Source: Chamaecrista fasciculata
Lineage: Eukaryota; Streptophyta; Magnoliopsida; Fabales; Fabaceae
NCBI GenBank assembly: GCA_003254925.1
Contig: QANZ01015968.1
Coordinates: 53,366-117,365 of the forward strand
DNA: 64,000 nucleotides
Reading direction: 5' to 3'
Part shown: in pieces, positions 24,702 to 35,998 of the stretch
Numbering within the stretch: position 1 is the stretch's first letter
Layout of the letters: every line of letters begins with the position of its first letter
Made by a program: the position numbers and the translations under genes
Notes under the pieces: generated by a model
Databases searched by the model: none
What the model saw: the letters and a program-made list of their open reading frames with translations, nothing else
Told to the model about the DNA's origin: nothing

Positions 24702-25320
24702 TGATACATCACTATTTGGGTGTACGCCTAATAGGCCTTCGCTCCAGGGCACTCTTCATCTCCAAACCCTTCAGGGTGCACTTGAACCAGTCAAATGCCC
24801 CTCCGCGCATTTAAGGGCGACCGTGATCCAACCATGATAACGGCGCTCGCTCCAAGCTTGACACGCAATCACCCACGATTGCCCCGCTCCGCAATTCTCG
24901 GTCTCCATCCTCGCTGGTGGAGATCGTGGGCCACGGACTTGGTCATACCCACGTTCTCTAGTCCGCTGACGCCCGCCATGTAACATGACACACAATCACC
25001 CACGATTGCCTTGCTCCGCAAATCTCAGTCTCCACCACTCTCGCTGGTGGAGATCGTGTCTGACTACGTGGTGCGCCCCACGTGCTGGCCACCCCTCTCA
25101 CCCTGCTCTATAAATAGAGCTCAACCCAACTGACAAAGGTTAGCTACTTCTTACTCACTAGAATTCTCTCATTCTCATATCTCTCAAATACTAATTTGAG
25201 CGTTGGAGTATTCTTCGCAGGGCCCCCCTGTGAAGTTCTTGTAGGTACTTGGACATTCAAGCTTGCTCTTGGAGCCCACACTTGTCAACTAGGTAAGCCT
25301 GCCCTTTTCCTAGTTTATCA
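24702..25320 (+). repeat. Gypsy-1 3' LTR, complete
   Basis: 619 bp, beginning TGATACATCAC and ending TAGTTTATCA (TGATA / TATCA inverted termini). It has a TATAAATAG box at 25109-25117. Inside, a segment of about 130 bp is tandemly duplicated: caatcacccacgattgcc...ggtggagatcgtg occurs at 24866 and again near 24993. It is followed by a (TA) run at 25321, so the right target site cannot be read. Confidence 0.88.
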
Positions 25321-26076
25321 TATATATATATATATATATAAATTTAAGTAAAGTGGCCCAATTTGACCTAGTTCGGCTCAAGTCTAATCAGGCCGGGTCT
25401 CGGCTCTAGCCAAAACCTGGCTCGTGATAATTCTTATATTTAGACAAAAATAACGGCATAAATCATATGAAATTACACTTTTCGGACAAAAAGCGGAACA
25501 AATGTGAAAGTTTAAAGATCAAATTAAAACAAAAAATAATTTTATGACCAAAATGGAACTCATACGGTAGTTTATGGACCAAAATTTGATTTTTTACGGA
25601 GTTACGTGAGCATCACGTCGGCATTTTTCATTAAAATTTTAACAGAACAAAATCACATGTACCCTAATTAGTTAATAGGATAAGCTCAGGAACTCAAAGT
25701 GAAACCCGAAAAACCAAAATTTTATCATACAACGGGTACGTTTGTTATAATTTACCAAAAAAAAAAAATTACATTCCTCACATTTTAAATACATAAACAT
25801 CAAAATATTTCAATAATAACTGAGTGCTAGCCGTCACCTCCTAGGCCTTAGATATGAAGGAGCTTCCTGATGCAAACATGTAAATAATAAACATCGAGGG
25901 CCTAATAATTGTAATTTACCATCTTTTTCTTTATCAATTAATTAACCCACATTTAACTCTTAATTTCTTTTATACCCTATACCATTTTCTTGGATTTTAT
26001 GTCCTCAAGGTACCACTTAGCTTCTCAAACTCTCCAAGTATGCTATACACTTTTTTTTTTTTTACATTTTATTCAT
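25321..26076. other. AT-rich intergenic DNA with (TA)n microsatellite
   Basis: A TA repeat of about 20 bases directly follows the Gypsy-1 LTR. The rest is AT-rich with a decayed 'aaaatggaact... gaccaaaat' patch like other foldback elements in this window. No gene or RNA was recognised. Confidence 0.5.
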
Positions 26077-26643
26077 GGTTGTTAAAATCTCGATTTAAAT
26101 CTTAAAATCTTATGAGTTTACGATCTTACTTAGACAAAACAATTTCGATCTTAAGTAAAATCTAAATTTACCAGAATCTTACTTAAATCTCGATTTTATA
26201 TATACGATTTTACGATTTTACATCTCATCGATCCTACTATTTTACAATGATATTATGAGAATTTTCATTCTCTTAAAGTAAAAAAAATATTAAATATATA
26301 TCAGTCCTATAAGATGAAATATTTTTTAAAAAATATTTTAAAGCAAATTGTTTAATGATTTAGGAGATATTTTGTTAAAATATGACAAATCTTGAATAGT
26401 TATATGCTTATAAATAATTTTTTAGGCTACTAATTACCTTACCTATATTTATATATATAATAGCAAATGAAAAAAATAAAATGAGTATGTTTTGATGCAA
26501 TCAAATTAATTAGGTGATAGACCTCTGGTATAAAAACTATATTATTTATACTTAGGTAAACTCTTACGATTTTACGATTCGAGTTTACAATCCGATTTTA
26601 CATTCCACTTTCGAGTTTACTTAAACTCTAGATTTTTACAACC
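26077..26643. mobile_element. MITE with GGTTGTTAAAATCT / AGATTTTTACAACC ends
   Basis: The left end ggttgttaaaatctcgattt and the right end ctagatttttacaacc are inverted. The interior is full of 'acgattttacgat' type repeats in both orientations. The flanking 9-mers tttattcat and tttatttta agree at 7 of 9 positions, suggesting a Mutator-like duplication. Non-coding. Confidence 0.55.
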
Positions 26644-27019
26644 TTTATTTTATTTGATATAACTTGGGGTTTTTTTTCCTAAATATACCATTTTATAATT
26701 TTATTTCCTTCAGAGTGCTAAATTCTCTTTTATCCTACATATTTCTTCCCTTTCCCATTTTTTTTGTATTTATCTTCTAATCAAAGTTCTTTTCCTACCA
26801 ACACATACACACAACTTTATATCTTTTTTGTGTTTATCTTACCACCAATGTTATGAAACTCGGACCGGATCGGATGGTCGAACTGGTCTGACCAGGACCC
26901 GGGAGAGAAGACGACTCGGTTTGGACCATTGAACCATTCTGAAGATTGGACCTCTTTGAACTGCTTCAGACCGAATTGACCCGGGTTGAACCGTGACCTA
27001 GAGCGGTTTTTAAAATAAT

Positions 27020-28270
27020 GGCTTAAGTGCACTTTTGGTCCCAATACTATGACTAAGGTTTCAATTTGGTCCCATAACTATTTTTGTTGCAGATTTGGTC
27101 CCAAACCTTCGCAAAAAGTTTCACCGTTAGTCCCCTGGTCACTTCCGTCCAATTTTCGCCGTTAAGTGTGACGTGGCAGTCTGACTGGGATGCTGACGTG
27201 GCAAAATCAAATGAGATGGACTAAATTAGGATCAATATGTAACATTTCATAACTTCTCTGTACTCATTCCACAATATACTTTATAAACTCTTGGGGTCAA
27301 TCTGTAATTTTGACGAAAATTTTCTTGTTCTTCATCTCTGTTACTATATCTCCCATCTTCGGCCTATCTTTTCCTAATCCTCACCGGCGCCGGAGGTGAG
27401 GATTAGGAAAAGGACGGCGGCGAGAGCGACGTCAGTCTGTTGCAATTCTTGTTTCTGAAGCATTCGAACATCGAAACCCTCGAGAATCCTGTAAAGAATC
27501 TCGAGCAAGTCCTTGAAGTAACCGAAATCGGCGAAGGAGGAGACATTTCCGGCGAGAGTTTTGGGGTGATTGTGGTGAAGCCAGAGAGCGCAAGCGTAGA
27601 ATCCTTCCTTGTCGGATTTTCCGGTTCCTCTGACACCTCGGAGATTGCAGATGAGCTTGAGGGAGGTGAGAGAATCGTGAGACCAAGCTAACTGAAGTCT
27701 TCGAGTTACAGAGTGAGAGGGAGTATCAGGAACGACATGGAAGAAGAAATCGAGGCATGGATCTGAAGTAGAGAGGAATGTGAGAGATGAATTTTCGGTG
27801 AAACCCAAAGGTGGACGATTATTGAGAGTGTTGTTGAAATTGGCGACCATGAGATCGACGAAAGGGTCGCCAGTAGAGGATGGAGCATCATCTTGTGTGG
27901 ATTTGGATTGATGAATTTCAGGTGGACCCAGAAGAATAGCCATGGATGGATGTGAAGGAATTAAGGGTTTTTCTAGGAAAACAGAGGAAGAAGATGACTT
28001 TGATTTGGGATAAAATTATGCGTTCAGTCCAGAGAAGTTATGAAATGTTACATATTGATCCTAACTTACTCCATCTCATTTGATTTTGCCACGTCAGCAT
28101 CCCAGTCAGACTGCCACGTCACACTTAACGGCGAAAATTGGACGGAAGTGACCAGGGGACTAACGGTGAAACTTTTTGCGAAGGTTTGGGACCAAATCTG
28201 CAACAAAAATAGTTATGGTACCAAATTGAAACCTTAGTCATAGTATTGGGACCAAAAGTGCACTTAAGCC
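27020..28270. mobile_element. Pack-MULE carrying part of a DUF2828 gene, TSD taaaataat
   Basis: Terminal inverted repeats of about 240 bp (27020-27262 and 28032-28270) start GGCTTAAGTGCACTTTTGGT and end in the complement. They are flanked by a perfect 9-bp duplication taaaataat (27011-27019 and 28271-28279). Arms remain highly similar, so the insertion is fairly recent. No transposase is present. The interior (27374-27943, minus strand) is a piece of a host gene. Long MULE-type inverted repeats, a 9-bp duplication and captured coding DNA together define a Pack-MULE. Confidence 0.88.
27374..27943 (-). pseudogene. Captured N-terminal fragment of a DUF2828 family protein
   Basis: The minus-strand frame is open for 189 codons from an ATG at 27943. 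It carries motifs I recognise from plant DUF2828 proteins: GDPFVDLMVANFN, GFTENSSLTFLS, PCLDFFFHVVPDTP, LKLICNLRGVRGTGKSDKEG, and FGYFKDLLEILYRILEG. Family members are roughly 600-650 aa, so about the first quarter to third is present. The frame then enters a short unrelated tail (from about 27430) and stops at 27374. It lies inside MULE inverted repeats, so this is a transduplicated fragment, not the parental gene. Whether it is transcribed is unknown. The open frame may reflect recent capture. Confidence 0.8.
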
Positions 28271-28541
28271 TAAAATAATTAATATTTTATTGTTATATAA
28301 AGTTCATAGTTATATTTTATTAATTATAGAATATTTATATTTAAAATAATTAATATTTATTATATTTTATTTATATATTTATGTCGTTATGTGGTTCCAC
28401 TGTCGCTCCAACTGATTGAACCAATCAACCTGTGGCTCGAAGGTCTGTCCAAGCCACTCTCCGGTCTGGTTTTAATAACATTGCTTACGACTCATTGGAT
28501 TCAACTCCTAATTCAAAAGTAGTGAAAAGTTAATTAATATT

Positions 28542-28976
28542 GGTTAAAGGGACATTTTCGTCCTAAATGTATGTCCTAATGTTCATTATGTTTCAAAATG
28601 TTCAAATTGGTCCTAAATGTTGGCAAAATATTTCATTTTGGTCCCAAACTATTGAATATGAGTTGTTTCAAGTTCAAACGTGACGAGTTTAGAACTACGT
28701 ATTGTTCTCGAATAGTATTTTCTCTATCCATTTGGGGCCGTCAACAAACAAGGTCAAATTGATTCTTAAAGTAGACCGCTCTTTTGAACTTGAAATGAGA
28801 GACGAGAGAAATATGATCAAATTCAATAGTTTGTGACCAAAATGAAACATTTTACCAATATTTAGGACAAAAAAAAACATTTTGCTAACATTTAGGACCA
28901 ATGTGAACATTTTGAAACATAACGGACCAAAATGAACATTAAGGCATACATTTAGGACCAAAATAACCCTTTGACC
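28542..28976. mobile_element. MULE-like MITE (GGTTAAAGG family), TSD attaatatt
   Basis: Starts ggttaaagggacattttcgt and ends ataaccctttgacc (inverted ends). The 9-bp flanks attaatatt (28533-28541 and 28977-28985) are identical. It is the same family as the intron copy at 8123-8661. Non-coding. Confidence 0.82.
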
Positions 28977-29752
28977 ATTAATATTTTAGTAACTTTCCAC
29001 TACTTTTTATGTCAATTTATAGTGAAAGCTTTACTCTGCTCCTTAATATTTATCATAAATCATATTTGGTCACTATAATTTTTTTTTTCTGTTTCATTTT
29101 AGTTCTTAATTTTTTTTTTCAAAAGTTTTATGTTGATTTCAAATTACTAAATATGGTCATATATATAGAGAGAGAAAATTTACTATTTAGACTGAATTTA
29201 CACCGAGTTAAATAATCCGTCCCTAAATAATTAAAATATACTACTTTTTCCTTGAATTATTTCAATTGTTAACAATTTGGTTCTTGAGGACCAAAAAATA
29301 AAATTTATAACCAGAAGTATTAATTTAGTATAAATTCAGGGACTAAAAAGTATAAAATCAATTTATATTCAAGGACTAAATCGTGTATTTTGATTATTAG
29401 AGGATTGATTAATTGATTCAGTGTAAATTATTCTGAATCTATTGAAATTAGAGGTATGGTGCTACTTTTAATAACAAGTTCTCTCTTTGGTTAGTTGAGG
29501 CCATCGTCGGCAAACGAGGTAAAATCAGATATGAATTGAACACAAAAATGAGCGATTCAGTTTATAAAGTTAGTCATATCTCTCTCATTTTAAGCCTGAA
29601 TATGACAAAATCGAAGCTACAGGTGACAATGGGGGAGTTCTTTCTCCGTTCAGTTGGGACCGTCAAAAAACAAAGTCGAATAGTACTCTGAAAGTTGGTA
29701 TTGTTAGTTTGACGAAACTCACTTTTTAGAGTATTATTTGACCTCATATGTC
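28977..29752. other. AT-rich intergenic DNA with decayed repeats
   Basis: No gene was seen. It contains low-grade 'ggacta/ttagtcc' foldback remnants (for example 29280-29400) and, from about 29490, text like 'cgtcggcaaacgagg' shared with the foldback in intron 3 of the L18a-like gene. Confidence 0.4.
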
Positions 29753-30632
29753 AACAACTATGACTGAGAAGAGGAAGAACTCGTCAAGAGTAACCCTTAG
29801 CTCCGATTTCATTGTATTTTTACTTGAAACGAGAGATATATGACTAACTTCATGAAATAAACAACCCACTTTTAGACATGATTTGACCTTGTTTGCCAAC
29901 AGTTGGGCATAGAAAGAACTCATAAAAAATAACCAATAGCTCTGATCTTGTTACATATACTTGGAATGAGAGATCAAGAGAGTATGACCACATTCACTAT
30001 AGTTCGTTAGAGGCTAATCATGGGTTTTATTAAGGACCAAAATGAATCTTTTGGAAAAGATTAAGGACCAAAATGGAAGAGAGAAACATTAGGGACCAAA
30101 ACAGAATTGAAGGTAAATATTAGAGACCAAAATGATATTTTGTCCATTAATTTACTATTTTTAATGTCATTTTATTTATATTATAATTTAATATTATAAA
30201 GAGTAAAAAGATATGCTACCAGTATAAAAAAAAAAAACCCCCAAACACAAAACCTAATATCATAATATATATATATATATTCACAAGAGAAATTACTTTA
30301 TTCAATGTTCCCTAATCTAAATTAAATAAAATCACGCAGTCAGATGTTGTAGTAGATATCTGAATTTATTTAGTGCAAATCGATTTTAGGGAGGAAAATA
30401 AGGTATATATATATATATAAATATATAAAGGATTATTGGGTACATAGTTTTAAGACAAAAAAAAAGGATTTTCTTAGAGTCAATTGAGTCAATTGTCTTA
30501 GGACAATATACTTATTTAAGGGAAAGACATAAATTTGTTGAAAAGTATATGATTTCACAATAATGATATTTCTTTAGCACAGAACAAAATATTTAGAACT
30601 AAATTAAGACTTATTTTATTAACTATTTAAAT
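29753..30632. repeat. Tandem duplication unit 1, left part (split by Gypsy-2)
   Basis: It aligns in the same orientation with 47403-48130: tcatatgt...actatgact, taacccttagctccgatttc, ttcacaagagaaattacttt and taaattaagacttatttt occur in both, in the same order. The match resumes after Gypsy-2 at 47128. Unit 1 keeps about 130 bases (30076-30205) that unit 2 lacks. Non-coding foldback-type sequence. Confidence 0.8.
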
Positions 30633-31243
30633 GATGAACTAGGTTCTGGCCGGGGGTCATTACCTGGTTTAGATGAGGCAACTCTGGGTTGAAGGTTACC
30701 TGCAAGATAATGAACATACAGGGTGGCCCCGCGATTCACCTCCGATGCTTAAGTTAGTAATGGTTATGAGCTCAATAATGTCAATTGACTGAGTAGAGAG
30801 CGTACCTTTTTCCAGTGTGAAGGGCTAACCTTTTATACTGGCTGAGGGCAATTTGGCGTGATCTTGCCATAAATGCCAGGATGCTTGATTGTGATCCTGA
30901 CTGATCTGATTGTGATCCTTGGCTCCCACGTAATTCCCTTTTCTGTGAAAGGTGCCTTGATGGCCAAGGCGTTATCCAGGGGAAGGATCTCTGAGTGATT
31001 TGCCTTGATTGACAGCGAATCGTGATTGATCCTTGATTGGTACCTGATTGATTCAGTGAATGTTTCCTTATTCCTCACGACTCTTTGCTCCATGGGCGTC
31101 CACGCCCTTCAAAGTGCCGGGCGTCCTTGCCCTGATGAGATGGAGGGTGTTCTCGCCCTTCCCCCTCTCTGGTGGGACTCTAGAATGCTGGGCCAAGGGA
31201 ATCTTCTGCCATTTGGGCCGCCTAATTATTGGGCCTATTATCA
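30633..31243 (-). repeat. Gypsy-2 3' LTR (left)
   Basis: 611 bp; on the + strand it reads TGATGAACTAGG...CCTATTATCA. It is a direct copy of 46510-47122. Read on the minus strand it carries a TATAAAAGG box (complement at 30829-30837). An 86-codon minus-strand frame (30833-31093) is also present in the other LTR. Confidence 0.92.
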
Positions 31244-31943
31244 CTAGTCCCAACAAAAGAAGTGAAGCTCTGTCCCCATCAGTGGAGTCCCCTTCGAGGG
31301 TGTTCTCGACTCCCGCTGCGGCTTTGTAGGTGTTCTCATCGTAAGCGCCTAGGGTTTTGTCTTACCTAGTTACAGACGGTTGCGATTTAACCTGGTACGG
31401 CGTTCTCGGGTTGGGCGCTACCAACCCATGACTTTCCAGTTTTCCTGGATGACATCGTGTGTCACTTCACTTTAGCATGTCAGCACATCATGGCCACGTG
31501 TTACGCTGCGATTGGTCGTTACTCCACCATGATGGCGGAACGTGGACCGAGGGGGGCGCATTTAATGCGCCTTTTCGAATTCCGTGACGGTTTTTCAAAA
31601 TCGCCAACTTCTTCCTCTCCTTCCTCATTTCCTCCATTTTCACTTTCCAGTTCTCTCTCTCCTCCTTATTCTCTCTGTGTTTTTCAAGTTTTCTCGCCGG
31701 AACTGTAAGCTTGCGAAGCTCCGTTCAGTCTTGTCGCCATTCGCTTTGCTTTGGCAACTGTACTCGCCGTTGTCTGGTGAGTGTTTCAACATTGTTTTTG
31801 CTATTTGTTCGTGATTTTTACATTTTCACTTGAGTTTTTACTCTTTGCGTTCTTCGTGTTCTTCGCATTCTTTGCGATTTTCGCAGTGCTCATCGATATT
31901 TTCCAGATTTCCTTCGAGGATTCCGCTCCAACTCGCCGACATT
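31244..31943. other. Gypsy-2 spacer between 3' LTR and aORF
   Basis: No domain was seen. Read on the + strand it should be the promoter and leader of the aORF; it ends in a pyrimidine-rich stretch. A strong polypurine tract next to the LTR was not found on the minus strand. Confidence 0.45.
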
Positions 31944-32241
31944 ATGGACTTTGATGCATGTAAGTTTTCTAAACTTTCTTCTTCATCTTCTTCATCTTCC
32001 TCCTCGTTTGAGTTTTGGTCTGAGTTTGGTGATCAACCGCAATCGCTGAAGATCATTTTCCCAAACGACCCTTTTTCCCTGAGGGTGTTTCCCCCCTTTT
32101 TGCTGGTGATTGGAGCAAAGTCCTACATCAATTGGGTTATAACTATCGTGTTTCCTCAGCTGCTGAAACTAGGGCGAGAGCGCCCGGTTCGCCAACGCCT
32201 GGTCTGTCAGCGCCTAGTCCATCTGAGCCTAGCACGTCAAT

Positions 32242-32871
32242 TAGGGATGGCAATTTATATCCTAAGTTAGGATATCCGTCCGTATCCATCCGAGAAAATA
32301 TCCGGTATCCGTCGGATACCGGATATCGGATACGGATACGGATAGTGAAAATTAAATTTTTTTCGGATATTGGACGGATACGGATATTGTCCTCGGATAC
32401 CCTATATCCGTCCGAAATGAACGGATATTTAGGGTATCCGATACCCTATTACTTATTTAATTTTTATATTTAACTTTTAATTTAACATTTTATATATAAA
32501 TATTTAAATTTAATTAATTATATTCATATATATTTTTTTAAAGAATCATATTTTAGTTATTTATATTTAATTTTTTATTTTAAAAAATAAATTTAAAATG
32601 TAAATAAATAATAATTTCATTTAATTATATGAGTTGGCGGATAATGGATATCGGGTACCCGATATATCCGATTTATAAAATAGGATATCCTATCATATAT
32701 CCATATTTTTTCGGATATTTCGGGTATCCGTCGGATACCGGATATCGGATAGGGTGCGGATACGGATATTAATTTATCGGATACGGATAGGGTACGGATA
32801 TTGGATATGATAAACGGATACGGATACGGATAGTGGCAAAACCACCGGATATGCATCTGTTGCCATCCCTA
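32242..32871. mobile_element. hAT-type MITE (TAGGGATGGCAA ends) rich in GGATAC repeats
   Basis: The ends TAGGGATGGCAA and TTGCCATCCCTA are perfect inverted repeats. Flanks acgtcaat and acgttagc agree at 5 of 8, and the three differences are all transitions. Both halves are packed with ggatatc/cggatac motifs, giving long imperfect inverted arms around an AT-rich core at 32455-32630. It sits inside the Gypsy-2 aORF without shifting its frame. Confidence 0.75.
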
Positions 32872-33282
32872 ACGTTAGCGCCGGCTGGGTCCTCTCACTC
32901 TCCTATGGATAGGAGGGATGGAGATGCAGGGGCGTCCTCGTCGCGAGCGCCTGAGGAATTTGACCAAGTTCTTGTTAATTTGTCATCTTCCACGTCTACG
33001 GAGATCCGCGAGGCGCTGTCTCCTCTCTCAGAGAGAGCGTCCGAGGAGGAGGCGTCCTCGGTTCCAGAGGAAGCTGGTGGCGCCCATGTCCCTATTTGTG
33101 CTTCTATCGAGGATGGGAACCCTCACCAAATGATCTATGGTGAGGAGGTTGATTTCCAGGCATATCCCGAGTGGTTCCTCTATGAAAACCACAAACTAGC
33201 CAATGTCCCTTTGGTCAAGGAAGAGACTCAGTTGTGTGGTCCTGATAGGGTTGAGGTTATGCGGAACGCACGTCCCATGGTT

Positions 33283-35998
33283 TAGGGGTGAGCATATCAG
33301 ACCGCAAGCCCGCGAGCCCGCAAAACCCAAACCAACCCGCAGCTGTGGGCTGGGTTGGTTCGGGTTCGCGGGTTGGTTTGGTCCACAAAATTTCAGCCCG
33401 CATGTGTGCGGGTTGGGTTGCGGGTTTTGTGTTTGTAAACCCAACCCAACCCGCGAGCCCGCATATAATATATATATTTTATTAATTTACATATAATATA
33501 ATAGGGTAAATTGCAATTTGGTACCCTGTGGTTAGGGGCGGTTCCCCTTTGGTACCCTGAAAGAAAAATTTTTGCATTGTGGTACCCCGTGGTTTACTCC
33601 GTTAGCGATTTGGTACCCTGAGGTTTTTTTCTGTTAGGATTTAACGGCAAATGTTAGTTAAAATGTCAAAAATCTCCCAAAAAGTCTTCTCTTATGCGTT
33701 TAAGTCCTTTCCCTTTACTAAAAGGGATCAAAACATAAAGAATTAATTATAAAAGGGTCTTTAGAATTCTAATATTATAGATTTTTCTCCTTTTCATAAG
33801 ATTTCTTTTGAATAGGTCCTGATTTAATTACACTTTAATCCCAAAAGTTTATGATCTTTATCAAAATAGTCCTTAGAACCTCAAAAGACAAATGAGCATC
33901 TATGATTTATCAAAAAATCCCTATATTCAACTACAATTTTCATTCAAGTACACTACAAACAAATCAAAACCCCCAAATTTTTTCAAAATCAAGCCCCACA
34001 AAAAAAAAAAATTTCATCTCTTCTTCAAATTGGTCCCTAAAACCTTAAACTTTTGAATAGGTCCTGATTTAATTACAAACAAATCAAAACCCCTAAATTT
34101 TTCCAAAATCAAGTCCTATTTTGGTCTCTCAAATTAGGATATTATGATATTTTTATTGTATTTTTTTTATGGTTTTAATGAGATAAAAGGGACAACCTAA
34201 TAATCTCAAGTATTTATTAAATGGATTACAGTCTATAAAATATTTGAGTCATGAACCCCATAATATTTTATAAATTACAAAATAATTGTCTTAACCTAAA
34301 TTAATTAGGCTTAAACAAAAAAATGTAATCTCCTAACCAAAATAATTAACAAAAGAATGGGAGAAAACAAGCCAGATCAATATAATAATATATAATAATA
34401 TAATAATATTATATTTATACATATATATATATATACACACGGCCAAAACACGTTCAGTGAAGGGAGAAGAGCATTCAAGAAAGTTTTCGCTAAAATTACA
34501 GATTGACCCCCCAAAAGTTTCCAAAATTTTAACATAGGTCCCTGGACATGTCATATACAGGGACCAAAATGAAAAAAAATAAAGTTTTCTGGGGTCAAAA
34601 GGTAATTTTACAAAAATAAGAGGTCCAGACTGAAAATTACAGAACACTCCAAAATCTGGAGAATCAATTCATTCCAGTCCCTATCGGAACACGAAAATCA
34701 GGATTTTGTGACGGATTTTGGACCGATTTGAAGAAGAGATGAAATGTTTTTTTTTTGTGGGGCTTGATTTCGAAAAAATTTGGGGGTTTTGATTTGTTTG
34801 TAGTGTACTTGAATGAAAATTGTAGTTGAATATAGGGATTTTTTGATAAATCATAGATGCTCATTTGTTTTTGAGGTTCTAAGGACTATTTTGATAAAGA
34901 TCATAAACTTTTGGTATTAAAGTGTAATTAAATCAGGACCTATTCAAAAGAAATCTTATGAAAAGGAGAAAAATCTATAATATTAGAATTCTAAAGACCC
35001 TTTTATAATTAATTCTTTATGTTTTGATCCCTTTTAGTAAAGGGAAAGGACTTAAACGCATAAGAGAAGACTTTTTGGGAGATTTTTGACATTTTAACTA
35101 ACATTTGCCGTTAAATCCTAACAGAAAAAAACCTCAGGGTACCAAATCGCTAACGGAGCAAACCACGGGGTACCACAATGCAAAAATTTTTCTTTCAGGG
35201 TACCAAAGGGGAACCGCCCCTAACCACAGGGTACCAAATTGCAATTTACCCAATTTAATATTAATATGTCCCTTACCTAATTAATTAACCTAGCTTTTCA
35301 TTTTGGATTGACACAGCCGCTGCCTCCTCATTCATTCTCTCACTCGTTCCTCACTTCTTCTTCTCTCTTCTCTCCATAGTCCTTCGAACCCTAAACTGCT
35401 TAATCGATCTCCACCACAAAACCATCCCTCCTCCATCTCTCGCCTAGTCGATCGTCAGTGCTCATCGTTGCTGTCGAAGATAAGTCGGCTTTCTCTATCG
35501 GCATAGCTCGTCGGCCGTCGATCCTCGTTAGTTTTTCACCTTCGTTGTTACGTTTTCAAGTTTCTCACTCGACGTCGTTATTTTTTCCTAAAATCTGAAG
35601 GTTGTACTACTTGTTTGATTCTTCTACGTTACTGGGTTTTTTTAGAAACTTCAAGTCTGTGTTGTTGTAAAATTTGAAATTGTCTCATGGGTTTTGGTTT
35701 TTCTGTTAGGATTTTTGTCTAAATATTAGAAATTGTTTCATGGGTTCTGATCTCTGTGTTGTTGTAATCAGGTTTTTATGAAGCTTTTTTATTGTAGATG
35801 ATGAAGGTGTAGAATTTTATTTATGCAGGACTCAGCCCGTGGGTTGACCCAAACCAACCCGCAGGCCCGCGGGTTGGGTTGGTTCGGGTTAAAATTTCGA
35901 AAATGAAAAACCCAACCCAACCCAACCCGCAGAATGATGTGCAGGTTGGGCTGGGATTTCCTCTCAGCCCGCCCCAACCCAACCCGTGCTCACCCCTA
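33283..35998. mobile_element. Non-autonomous hAT element, TSD ccatggtt
   Basis: The ends TAGGGGTGAGCA and TGCTCACCCCTA are inverted. A perfect 8-bp duplication ccatggtt flanks it (33275-33282 and 35999-36006), the hAT signature. Sub-terminal regions repeat 'aacccaacccgc' in both orientations. The interior contains another element (33504-35251) and a 5'-UTR-like pyrimidine-rich stretch near 35310-35600. No transposase is present. It splits the Gypsy-2 aORF; removing it and one duplication copy rejoins the frame at RPMVDWS. Confidence 0.9.
33504..35251. mobile_element. MULE-type long foldback element nested in the hAT element
   Basis: Arms of roughly 500 bp start GGGTAAATTGCAATTTGGTA and are inverted at the right end. 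The flanking 9-mers aatataata (33495-33503) and aatttaata (35252-35260) match at 8 of 9. The loop (about 34040-34640) is AT-rich and non-coding, with two direct copies of an aatcaaaaccccnaaattt motif. A diverged half copy lies at 11687-12100. Confidence 0.82.

Larger units (their letters stand above)
12221..25320 (+). mobile_element. Gypsy-1: Ty3/Gypsy LTR retrotransposon, Tat/Ogre type, degenerate
   Basis: Order on the + strand: truncated 5' LTR, primer binding site ttggcgccgtctgtgggaac, gag with an aspartic protease segment, a probable intron, reverse transcriptase, two RNase H-like segments, integrase, a non-coding spacer, an ORF on the opposite strand, polypurine tract and 3' LTR. Integrase lacks a C-terminal chromodomain. 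The dual RNase H and the antisense ORF are traits of the Tat lineage. A Copia-type solo LTR (14900-17000) is inserted in it. Many stops and frameshifts show that it cannot make its own proteins. No target duplication can be read because the left LTR end is missing. Confidence 0.92.
26846..28483. mobile_element. hAT-type MITE, split by a Pack-MULE
   Basis: Ends are CAATGTTATGAAACTCGGAC and, inverted, GTCTGGTTTTAATAACATTG. The flanking 8-mers are cttaccac (26838-26845) and cttacgac (28484-28491), a 7 of 8 match as expected for a hAT insertion. The interior repeats 'ggtcgaactggtc'-like phrases. The 1.25-kb Pack-MULE at 27020-28270 is inserted in it. Without that insertion the element is about 380 bp and non-coding. 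Confidence 0.65.

Noticed and set aside
30833..31093. 86-codon minus-strand frame present in both Gypsy-2 LTRs (also 46711-46971)
   Set aside because: The two copies differ by about a dozen amino acids and most base changes alter the protein, so there is no sign of selection; it is an open frame by chance in a short LTR.
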